Shown: positions 1-5,259 of the stretch, piece after piece | How positions within the stretch are numbered: the first letter of the stretch is position 1 | How the letters are laid out: each line of letters starts with the position of its first letter | Source of the DNA: JBFGFG01 sp041627475 | Lineage (GTDB): Bacteria; Actinomycetota; Nitriliruptoria; Nitriliruptorales; Nitriliruptoraceae | Assembly: GCA_041627475.1 (NCBI GenBank) | Contig: JBFKQZ010000085.1 | Span: forward strand, 1 to 11,348 | Length of the DNA stretch: 11,348 nucleotides | Direction: 5' to 3' | The notes under the pieces: model-generated | Databases searched by the model: none | Told to the model about the DNA's origin: nothing | What the model saw: only the letters and a program-made list of their open reading frames with translations | Translations under genes and position numbers: made by a program

Positions 1-705
1 GCCGACTGGTACCTCGAGTCGGTCAAGGTCCGGATCTACGGCGACGACGCGCAGGCCGCCGACGACGCTCGCGCGGTGCTCGCCGCCGTGCTCGACCAGC
101 TGCTGCGCCTGCTGCACCCGGTGATCCCGTTCGTCACCGAGACCCTGTGGCGTGCCCTGACCGGATCCGACGGCGGCCGCGACTCGCTCGCGCTCGCTGA
201 CTGGCCGAGCCAGCTGCGCGCCCGCGACGAGGACGCCGAGACCGCCTTCGCGCTCGTGCAGGACCTCGTGACCGAGGTGCGCCGGTTCCGCTCGCAGAAC
301 GGTGTCGCCGACTCGGTCAGCTTCCCGCTGACGGTGGCGACGGGCCAGCGCGAGCTGCTCGAGCCGCACACGACCCTGCTGGCGTCGCTGGCGAACCTCG
401 CCTCGATCGACTTCGTCGACGAGGCGGACGACGACCCGTCGTTGGCGCGCGTGCTGTTCGACGGGGGCGTCGCGACGACGCCGCTCGCGGGCCTGATCGA
501 CGTGGAGGAGGAGCTCGAACGGCTCCGCCGCGACAAGGAGAAGGCCGAGGGCTCGCTGCGCAACGCCGAGGGCAAGCTGGCCAACGACGCGTTCGTCAGC
601 AACGCCCCCGAGCAGGTCGTCCAGGGCGAGCGCGACCGGGTCGCCGAGCTGCAGCAGCGCATCGCCGAGCTCGACGAGCAGATCTCCACGCTCGCCGCGC
701 TGTGA
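1..705 (+). CDS. valS: Valyl-tRNA synthetase, C-terminal part (5' truncated by window edge)
   Basis: This is the last 234 residues of a class Ia aminoacyl-tRNA synthetase, which charges tRNA-Val with valine in the cytoplasm. The open frame runs from base 1, so the catalytic Rossmann domain and its HIGH/KMSKS motifs lie outside the window. What is visible is the anticodon-binding helical domain, opening with ADWYLESVK (residues 1-9 of the fragment) and HPVIPFVTETLW (39-50). Both are typical of ValRS. A charged heptad-like helix follows (about 160-234), with the segment KLANDAFVSNAPEQVV that marks the ValRS C-terminal tRNA-binding coiled coil. The stop TGA (703-705) overlaps a possible GTG start of folC at 702, so the two genes are probably co-transcribed. 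Nothing looks disrupted. The identification is firm; only the 5' end is missing. Confidence 0.96.
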   Translation, partial: ADWYLESVKVRIYGDDAQAADDARAVLAAVLDQLLRLLHPVIPFVTETLWRALTGSDGGRDSLALADWPSQLRARDEDAETAFALVQDLVTEVRRFRSQNGVADSVSFPLTVATGQRELLEPHTTLLASLANLASIDFVDEADDDPSLARVLFDGGVATTPLAGLIDVEEELERLRRDKEKAEGSLRNAEGKLANDAFVSNAPEQVVQGERDRVAELQQRIAELDEQISTLAAL

Positions 706-716
706 TCGGGACGACC

Positions 717-2192
717 ATGACGACGTTCGAGCAGGCCGAGGCAGCGCTCCTGGCGCGTGGCCGGGGGCGGATGATCCCCGACCTCGACCGCATCACGCTG
801 CTGCTCGAGCTGCTCGGCCAGCCGCAGCGGTCCTACCCGACGGTCCACGTCACGGGCACCAACGGCAAGGGGTCGGCCGTCCGCATGATCGGTGGGCTGC
901 TGTCGGCCGCCGGCGTCTCGGCGGGCACGTTCACCTCGCCGCACCTGCAGACCGTCCGTGAGCGGCTCCAGGTGGCCGGTCGACGCATCGGCGAGCAGCA
1001 GTTCGCCGACCTCTACGACGACGTGGCCCCGCTGGCCGCACTGGTCGACGAGCGCAGCGACGACGACGTCACCTACTTCGAGCTGCTCACGGCGATGGCG
1101 TCGTGGTGGTTCGCCGAGGTGCCGGTCGACGTCGGCGTCTTCGAGGTCGGCATGGGCGGGACCTGGGACGCCACGAACCTCGTGCGCGGCGACGTCGCGG
1201 TCATCCAGCCGATCGACCTCGACCACACCGAGCTCGGTGGGACGCCCGCCGAGGTCGCGCGTGAGAAGGCCGGGATCATCAAGGCCGACGGGATCGCCGT
1301 CGTCGCAGAGCAGCGGTCCGACGTGCTGGACGTGCTGCGGGCACGCGCCGAGGACGTCGGTGCCGAACTGCGGGTCTGGGGTCGTGACCACGAGCTGCTC
1401 CAGCGCAGCGACGCGCCGGGCGGCCAGGCCGTCACCGTCCGCGCCGGCGACCACGTCGTGCGCGACCTCTTCGTCCCGCTGTACGGCGCCCACCAGGCCG
1501 ACAACGCCGTGATGGCCGTCGCCGCGGTCGAGGCGCTGCTCGGCCCGACGTTCGCCGACATCACCGATGACGCCTGGCGCCAGGGGATGGCGACCGTGTC
1601 GGTCCCCGGTCGGCTCGAGATCGTCCACCGCAACCCGACCGTGCTGCTCGACGGCGCTCACAACCCGCACGGGGCGCGTGCCGCTGCGGCAGCGGTCCCG
1701 GACGCACTGCCGGCGAATGCGGAGGTGGTGCTCGTCGTCGGCGTGCTCGACGACAAGGACGTCGAGGGGATCCTGGCGCCGTGGCGGGAGGTCGCGGACC
1801 ACGTGGTGCTGACCCGTCCGCCGTCTCCGCGCGCCGCCTCGCCGGACCGCGTCGGGCCGCTGGCCGAGCAGATCTGGCAGGGGAGCGGCGTCACGATCGA
1901 CACGACGCGCGACGTCGCGGCTGCGCTCGACCGCGCCGAGGAGCTCGCGGGGAAGGGCGACGCGATCGTCGTGACGGGGTCGCTGTTCACCGTCGGCGCC
2001 GCGCGCGACCGCTACCTCCCCGTCCTCGACGACGACGACGAGGTCGTCTACGAGCCGGAGGACGTCGACTCCGACGCCGACGAGCGGCGGTTCGAGGAGG
2101 CGCTCGACCTCATGATCGACCGGGTCGACGCCGAGCGCGCTGGCGACGCGGTGCACGACGCCGTCGAGGCCCTCCGCCCCGACGGCGAGTGA
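717..2192 (+). CDS. folC: Bifunctional folylpolyglutamate synthase / dihydrofolate synthase
   Basis: This Mur-ligase-fold enzyme uses ATP to add glutamate to dihydropteroate and to reduced folates in the cytoplasm. Visible motifs (numbered from ATG 717) are the P-loop GTNGKGS (47-53) inside HVTGTNGKGSA, the Mg/ATP loop EVGMGGTWDATN (143-154), and DGAHNPHG (312-319) at the domain junction. The family loop usually reads EVGLGGRLDATN, so Thr149 replaces the common Arg. The core ends near GSLFTVGAARDRYL (about 421-434). Roughly 55 further residues form an acidic, helix-rich tail opening with a run of Asp, which most FolC proteins lack. I chose ATG 717 because a GGGA lies 5 bases upstream and the protein then begins MTTFEQAEA, as in relatives. 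GTG 702, which overlaps the valS stop, is the alternative and would add five residues. It ends one base before the convergent TRIC-type gene. Confidence 0.93.
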   Translation: MTTFEQAEAALLARGRGRMIPDLDRITLLLELLGQPQRSYPTVHVTGTNGKGSAVRMIGGLLSAAGVSAGTFTSPHLQTVRERLQVAGRRIGEQQFADLYDDVAPLAALVDERSDDDVTYFELLTAMASWWFAEVPVDVGVFEVGMGGTWDATNLVRGDVAVIQPIDLDHTELGGTPAEVAREKAGIIKADGIAVVAEQRSDVLDVLRARAEDVGAELRVWGRDHELLQRSDAPGGQAVTVRAGDHVVRDLFVPLYGAHQADNAVMAVAAVEALLGPTFADITDDAWRQGMATVSVPGRLEIVHRNPTVLLDGAHNPHGARAAAAAVPDALPANAEVVLVVGVLDDKDVEGILAPWREVADHVVLTRPPSPRAASPDRVGPLAEQIWQGSGVTIDTTRDVAAALDRAEELAGKGDAIVVTGSLFTVGAARDRYLPVLDDDDEVVYEPEDVDSDADERRFEEALDLMIDRVDAERAGDAVHDAVEALRPDGE

Positions 2193-2193
2193 C

Positions 2194-2802
2194 TCAGGTC
2201 GGGGTGCGGCCGACGGGGAGGCGCAGGCCGGCGAGGCGACTGCCGACGCGCAGGGCCACGACGACCACGGCGCCGGCGACGAGCGACAGGTCCGCGCCGA
2301 CGGGGTCGAGCAGGAACGTGGCCGTCGCGCCGCCTGCTGCCGCCGTGGCGTAGAAGTCGCCCGAGCGGTAGAGCACTCCGGGCACCTCGCCCGAGAGCAG
2401 GTCGCGGATGATGCCGCCACCGACGCCGCTCACCGTGCCGGCGAACACGGTGCCCCAGAACCCGAACCCGACCTCGATGCCGGTCTGGGCACCGAGCGCG
2501 GCGAACAGCGCGAGGCTGAGGGTGTCGGCCGCGTAGAGCAGGCGGCGGGGTGGTGTGCCGAGGGAGCGTGTCCCGAGGAACGTCGCCAGGCCGGTCGCGG
2601 CGATCGCCCAGAGCAGCGGCTCGTTCGTCAGGGCCGGCGGTGGGGTGGTGCCGGCCACGAGGTCGCGGACGCTGCCGCCTCCCACGGCGGTGACCGCGGC
2701 GAGGACCATCACGCCGACGAGGTCGAAGCGCTTCTCCACGGCGACCAGCGCACCGGTCAGTGCGAACACGACGGTGCCGACGACGACGAGGACCTCGACC
2801 AT
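2194..2802 (-). CDS. TRIC/UPF0126-family membrane channel protein
   Basis: The product is a 202-residue, very hydrophobic protein with about six to seven membrane segments. It has the two-fold internal repeat of the UPF0126 family (YicG/YadS type), which is related to trimeric intracellular cation channels. Each repeat carries the hallmark glycine-rich motif: GGGSVRD at residues 41-47 and GGGIIRD at 128-134. The N-terminus GTVVFALTGALVA and the post-motif segment GEVPGVLYRSGDFYATAA also fit. Prokaryotic members have been shown or proposed to conduct cations such as K+; the substrate here is an inference. I prefer ATG 2802 over GTG 2811 because the family usually starts just before the first helix. 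A TACGGT box at 2815-2810 also ends 7 bases before this ATG, suggesting a leaderless message. It is convergent with folC and divergent from ndk. Many actinobacteria have a different small membrane gene (DUF4233) at this place. Confidence 0.85.
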   Translation of the reverse strand: MVEVLVVVGTVVFALTGALVAVEKRFDLVGVMVLAAVTAVGGGSVRDLVAGTTPPPALTNEPLLWAIAATGLATFLGTRSLGTPPRRLLYAADTLSLALFAALGAQTGIEVGFGFWGTVFAGTVSGVGGGIIRDLLSGEVPGVLYRSGDFYATAAAGGATATFLLDPVGADLSLVAGAVVVVALRVGSRLAGLRLPVGRTPT

Positions 2803-2809
2803 GGTGCGC

Positions 2810-2815
2810 ACCGTA
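2810..2815 (-). promoter_or_regulatory. Candidate -10 box of the TRIC-type gene (leaderless)
   Basis: On the minus strand TACGGT fits the actinobacterial TANNNT -10 pattern and lies 7 bases before ATG 2802. A transcript would then start at or next to the start codon. No Shine-Dalgarno sequence precedes that ATG, which agrees with leaderless initiation. No convincing -35 hexamer is visible, so this is tentative. Confidence 0.35.
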
Positions 2816-2848
2816 CGGCCACGACCGGCCGGCCCGGGGCAGCCCGTC

Positions 2849-2854
2849 TACCCT
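2849..2854 (+). promoter_or_regulatory. Candidate -10 box for ndk
   Basis: TACCCT fits the TANNNT -10 consensus used by actinobacterial housekeeping sigma factors. A start near 2861 would give an ndk leader of about 88 nt. The -35 region is GC-only and unconvincing. The box directly abuts a 12-bp palindrome (2853-2864), which would lie over the transcription start. Confidence 0.4.
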
Positions 2855-2864
2855 CGCCGGCGAG
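2853..2864. promoter_or_regulatory. Perfect 12-bp palindrome at the presumed ndk transcription start
   Basis: CTCGCCGGCGAG equals its own reverse complement. It overlaps the last two bases of the candidate -10 box and covers the expected +1, a usual position for a repressor operator. No known operator consensus is recognised, and short GC-rich palindromes also occur by chance in such DNA. Confidence 0.3.
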
Positions 2865-2874
2865 TCACTGATCC

Positions 2875-2895
2875 GACGCCCGCGGTGCGGGCGTC
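2875..2895 (+). promoter_or_regulatory. Strong hairpin in the ndk 5' leader
   Basis: Arms GACGCCCGC (2875-2883) and GCGGGCGTC (2887-2895) are perfectly complementary, giving a 9-bp GC-rich stem with a GGT loop. No T-tract follows, so a classical intrinsic terminator is unlikely. An attenuator, an mRNA-stabilising stem or a protein-binding site are possible. It lies about 54 nt before the ndk start. Confidence 0.45.
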
Positions 2896-2903
2896 TCGCA
2901 CGC

Positions 2904-2918
2904 CGGGCGGCGCGCCCG
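2904..2918 (+). promoter_or_regulatory. Second hairpin in the ndk leader
   Basis: CGGGCG (2904-2909) pairs perfectly with CGCCCG (2913-2918) across a GCG loop. It sits 8 bases after the first leader hairpin and 18 bases before the ribosome binding site, so the leader contains two stacked stems and then an open SD region. Confidence 0.35.
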
Positions 2919-2936
2919 CGGCGAACACACCTCCCC

Positions 2937-2942
2937 GAAGGA
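2937..2942 (+). promoter_or_regulatory. Ribosome binding site of ndk
   Basis: GAAGGA lies 6 bases before ATG 2949. It is the clearest Shine-Dalgarno match in the window and fixes the ndk start against longer in-frame openings upstream. Confidence 0.7.
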
Positions 2943-2948
2943 CCAACC

Positions 2949-3368
2949 ATGGCCACCGAGACCACCCTCATCCTCGTCAAGCCCGACGGCGTCGCCCGCG
3001 GCCTGGTCGGCGAGGTCGTCCGTCGCATCGAGGCGAAGGGCTTCACGCTGTCCGCGATGGAGCTGCGCACCCTCGAGCGCGAGACCGCCGAGCAGCACTA
3101 CGCCGAGCACGTCGAGCGCCCCTTCTTCGGCGAGCTCGTCGACTTCATCACCTCGGGCCCGCTGGTCTGCCTCGCCGTCTCCGGCGAGAACGCCATCGCC
3201 GGCATGCGCCAGCTGGCCGGTGCGACCAACCCGATCGAGGCCGTCCCCGGCTCGATCCGCGGTGACTTCGCCACCGAGATCGGCGAGAACATCATCCACG
3301 GCTCCGACTCGCCCGAGTCGGCCGCCCGGGAGCTCGAGATCTTCTTCCCGGGCCAGTTCGGCTCCTGA
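2949..3368 (+). CDS. ndk: Nucleoside diphosphate kinase
   Basis: This cytoplasmic enzyme moves the gamma-phosphate of ATP to nucleoside diphosphates through a phospho-histidine intermediate, balancing NTP and dNTP pools. The 139-residue product has the usual bacterial length. Lys11 sits in VKPDGV (10-15), and the active-site signature NIIHGSDS (115-122, after Asn114) carries the catalytic His117. The C-terminus ELEIFFPGQFG is also typical. The start is set by the GAAGGA ribosome binding site. It has its own candidate promoter and a hairpin-rich leader, and it is followed by a 161-bp gap of inverted repeats, so it probably forms a single-gene unit. ndk next to folC is a known actinobacterial arrangement. 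The stop codon itself lies in the loop of a 6-bp inverted repeat (3360-3374). Confidence 0.97.
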   Translation: MATETTLILVKPDGVARGLVGEVVRRIEAKGFTLSAMELRTLERETAEQHYAEHVERPFFGELVDFITSGPLVCLAVSGENAIAGMRQLAGATNPIEAVPGSIRGDFATEIGENIIHGSDSPESAARELEIFFPGQFGS

Positions 3369-3374
3369 GGAGCC
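3360..3374 (+). terminator. Inverted repeat centred on the ndk stop codon
   Basis: GGCTCC (3360-3365) and GGAGCC (3369-3374) are perfect complements, and the loop is exactly the TGA stop of ndk. With no T-tract it could be a stem-only (I-shaped) terminator or a 3'-end stabiliser. It is the first of a run of hairpins in this gap. Confidence 0.4.
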
Positions 3375-3529
3375 TCACCGGCCCACGACGAGCTTGCTCG
3401 TCTCGGCGCTTCGCGCCTCGAGGCTCGCGGCGCTCGTCGCCGGGGTCGTGATCCACAGCGGCGCGTGTCCTTCTCGGGCGCGCGCCGTCTGCGTGGGGGA
3501 GGGTCGGTGGCCCGCCCCCCGGAGCGCCG
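3369..3529. repeat. Non-coding gap with a dense cluster of hairpins
   Basis: No gene is supported here. The stretch carries consecutive inverted repeats: GACGAGC-TT-GCTCGTC (3387-3402), GGCGC-TTC-GCGCC (3405-3417), the 10-bp palindrome GCCTCGAGGC (3415-3424), CGGCG-CTCGT-CGCCG (3428-3442), and CGGCGCG (3459-3465) with CGCGCCG (3481-3487). The last is a G-tract/C-tract stem at 3495-3519. A second GCTCGTC copy (3432-3438) can also pair with GACGAGC at 3387-3393, so two folds compete. Such clusters resemble REP/BIME-type intergenic elements or compound terminators; which one cannot be told without other copies from the genome. Confidence 0.5.
3495..3519 (+). terminator. G/C-tract hairpin directly before the radC-like ribosome binding site
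   Basis: GGGGG (3495-3499) pairs with CCCCC (3515-3519) and GGG (3501-3503) with CCC (3511-3513), with one A/G mismatch between them and a seven-base loop. The stem ends one base before the GGAG (3521-3524) that serves ATG 3530. It may terminate upstream transcription or limit ribosome access to the radC-like gene. No T-tract follows. Confidence 0.4.
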
Positions 3530-3991
3530 ATGTCCGCCACGCTGTCGTCCGTCTACGAGCTCGACCGGGCGGGGCCGTGCCCGGCGTGTGCCGAGTCGCG
3601 GGTCGACGAGCGGCCGCTGGTGACGTCACCGGAGGCGGCGGCGGCCGTGCTGGTCCCGTTGCTCGCGGACCGGGACCGCGAGGCCTGCGTCGCGCTCCTG
3701 CTCGACACCCGGCACCGGCTGCTCGAGACGACCACGGTCTCGGTGGGCAGCATCGACCACACGTTCATGTCGCCGCGGGAGGTCTTCCGCGACGCGCTCC
3801 TCGGCAACGCTGCGGCGCTCGTCCTGGGGCACAACCACCCGTCGGGCGACGCGACGCCCAGTCGCGACGACGAGCGCGTGACGCGTCGGCTCGCCGAGGC
3901 GGCGGAGGTCATCGGGATCGATCTGCTGGACCACCTCGTGGTCGGTGCGGGCCGGTGGACGAGCCTCGCGCGCGGGGGGACGCTGGGCTGA
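3530..3991 (+). CDS. Short RadC-like JAB (MPN+/JAMM) domain protein
   Basis: The 153-residue product is mostly a RadC-type JAB domain. It contains the complete JAMM metal site: His101, His103, Ser111 and Asp114 in HNHPSGDATPSRDD, with Glu51 in REACVALLLDT a likely catalytic glutamate. SPREVFRDALLGNAAALVLGH (81-101) before it is the standard RadC lead-in. Full-length RadC proteins are about 220 residues, with an N-terminal helix-hairpin-helix domain; that part is missing. Instead there is a short N-terminus with CPAC (17-20), a CxxC pair of unknown purpose. JAMM domains are zinc peptidases in other families; RadC's own activity is not established, and a repair role is disputed. GGAG 5 bases before the ATG supports the start. 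It lies just upstream of mreB, a neighbour also seen in Bacillus, but is separated from it by a hairpin and a candidate promoter. Confidence 0.85.
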   Translation: MSATLSSVYELDRAGPCPACAESRVDERPLVTSPEAAAAVLVPLLADRDREACVALLLDTRHRLLETTTVSVGSIDHTFMSPREVFRDALLGNAAALVLGHNHPSGDATPSRDDERVTRRLAEAAEVIGIDLLDHLVVGAGRWTSLARGGTLG

Positions 3992-3996
3992 CGCGG

Positions 3997-4011
3997 GCCG
4001 GCCGGGCCGGC
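3997..4011 (+). terminator. GC-only inverted repeat after the radC-like gene
   Basis: GCCGGCC (3997-4003) and GGCCGGC (4005-4011) are perfect 7-base complements around a single G, starting 5 bases after the stop codon. The position suits a stem-type terminator, but there is no T-tract, and the innermost pairs would open to form a loop. Confidence 0.35.
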
Positions 4012-4041
4012 GTGCCTCGTGCGTCAGGCGCGTGAGGTGTG

Positions 4042-4069
4042 CTGGCCAGTGTCCGATTGCCGCTACGCT
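4042..4069 (+). promoter_or_regulatory. Candidate promoter of the mre operon
   Basis: CTGGCC (4042-4047) and TACGCT (4064-4069) are separated by 16 bases. The -10 fits TANNNT well, while the -35 shares only three bases with TTGACA. A start near 4076 would leave a leader of about 110 nt before mreB. The same CTGNCN-N16-TACGCT layout recurs at 11224-11251. Confidence 0.35.
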
Positions 4070-4100
4070 TCCCGACCCTATGGGCCCGTGTGCCCGACAG

Positions 4101-4121
4101 GTCGGCGTCCGCCTCGCCGAC
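4101..4121 (+). promoter_or_regulatory. Hairpin in the mreB leader
   Basis: GTCGGCG (4101-4107) and CGCCGAC (4115-4121) form a perfect 7-bp stem with a seven-base loop, about 65 bases before the mreB start. A weaker 4-bp stem (4082-4085 with 4092-4095) precedes it. No known riboswitch class is recognised in the leader. Confidence 0.3.
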
Positions 4122-4185
4122 ACCCTGCTGCACGCTGTCGTTGGAGCCGGCGCAGCCCCCCGAAGAAGTTCAGGAACGATTCCCC

Positions 4186-5226
4186 GTGGCGATCTCCGGC
4201 AACACCTTCCAGTTCCTCGGCCGCGACATGGCGGTCGACCTCGGTACCGCCAACACGCTCGTGTACGTGCGTGGCCGCGGCATCGTCCTCAACGAGCCCT
4301 CCGTGGTCGCGATCAACACCAAGAACGGTGCGATCCTGGCCGTCGGCTCCGAGGCCAAGCGCATGATCGGCCGCACGCCCGGTCACATCATGGCCCTGCG
4401 GCCGCTGAAGGACGGCGTCATCGCCGACTTCGACGTGACCGAGAAGATGCTGCGGTACTTCATCCAGCAGGTCCACAAGCGTCGCTTCCTCGCCAAGCCC
4501 CGCGTCGTCGTGTGCGTCCCGTCCGGGATCACCGGCGTCGAGCAGCGCGCCGTCGAGGACGCCACGATCCAGGCCGGCGCCCGCGCCGCCTTCATCATCG
4601 AGGAGCCCATGGCCGCGGCCATCGGCTCGGGCCTCCCGGTCCACGAGCCGGCCGGCAACATGGTCGTCGACATCGGTGGTGGCACCACCGAGGTCGCCGT
4701 CATCTCGCTCGGCGGCATCGTGACCAGCCAGTCGATCCGCATCGGCGGCGACGAGCTGGACGAGGCGATCATCGCCTACATCAAGAAGGAGTACTCGCTG
4801 ATGCTCGGCGAGCGCACCGCCGAGGAGATCAAGATCGCCATCGGCTCCGCGTTCCCGCTCAGCGACGAGCCGCACGCCGAGATCCGCGGTCGCGACCTCG
4901 TCAGCGGGCTCCCGAAGACGATCATCGTCTCCAGCGAGGAGATCCGGAAGGCCATCGAGGAGCCCGTCAACGCCATCGTCGACGCGGTCAAGAACACCCT
5001 CGACAAGACGCCGCCGGAGCTCGCTGCCGACATCATGGACAAGGGCATCGTCCTGACCGGTGGTGGCGGCATCCTCAAGGGCCTCGACGAGCGCCTCAAG
5101 CACGAGACCGGCATGCCCATCCACATCACCGAGTCGCCGCTCTCGAGCGTCGCGGTCGGGTCGGGCAAGTGCCTCGAGGAGTTCGAGGCGCTCAAGAAGG
5201 TCCTGATCTCGAGCTCGCGTCACTGA
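4186..5226 (+). CDS. mreB: Rod-shape-determining actin homologue MreB
   Basis: MreB is a bacterial actin that forms membrane-bound filaments and directs lateral cell-wall synthesis. The 346-residue product matches the usual length. It shows the actin-fold ATP-binding motifs: phosphate-1 DLGTANT (18-24), phosphate-2 DIGGGTTEVAVISLGG (162-177), and the adenosine motif LTGGGG (290-295). EPSVVA and IRIGGDELDEAI are further family signatures. The frame is open back to an ATG at 4039, but that would add 49 residues of atypical sequence. I choose GTG 4186 because AGGAA (4172-4176) precedes it at suitable distance and the protein then begins, like relatives, shortly before GRDMAVDLGT. It opens the mreBCD-mrdA-rodA cluster, and 33 bases separate it from mreC. 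No key residue is missing. Confidence 0.96.
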   Translation: MAISGNTFQFLGRDMAVDLGTANTLVYVRGRGIVLNEPSVVAINTKNGAILAVGSEAKRMIGRTPGHIMALRPLKDGVIADFDVTEKMLRYFIQQVHKRRFLAKPRVVVCVPSGITGVEQRAVEDATIQAGARAAFIIEEPMAAAIGSGLPVHEPAGNMVVDIGGGTTEVAVISLGGIVTSQSIRIGGDELDEAIIAYIKKEYSLMLGERTAEEIKIAIGSAFPLSDEPHAEIRGRDLVSGLPKTIIVSSEEIRKAIEEPVNAIVDAVKNTLDKTPPELAADIMDKGIVLTGGGGILKGLDERLKHETGMPIHITESPLSSVAVGSGKCLEEFEALKKVLISSSRH

Positions 5227-5259
5227 CATCGCACCGCTGAAGGACGATCGGCCCCGCCG

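Noticed and set aside
36..2420. A 794-residue open frame on the minus strand across valS, folC and the TRIC-type gene
   Set aside because: It is antisense to well-identified genes, is rich in Arg, Asp, Val and Glu with no recognisable domain, and arises from high-GC codon bias that removes stops in the opposite frame.
2760..2948. Longer in-frame upstream start for ndk
   Set aside because: It would add 63 Arg-rich residues. ATG 2949 has a strong ribosome binding site and gives the normal 139-residue protein.
4039..4185. ATG 4039 as the mreB start
   Set aside because: It would add 49 atypical residues and lies upstream of the candidate -10 box. GTG 4186 has AGGAA upstream and gives the usual length.
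4021..4185. A c-di-AMP (ydaO-type) or other known riboswitch before mreB
   Set aside because: I could not recognise the conserved core sequences; only a simple 7-bp stem is visible.
3945..5240. Plus-strand open frame overlapping mreB, including an ATG at 4080 ten bases after the candidate -10 box
   Set aside because: The translation is Arg/His/Pro-rich without any domain and runs out of frame through all of mreB. There is no leader-peptide-like early stop.
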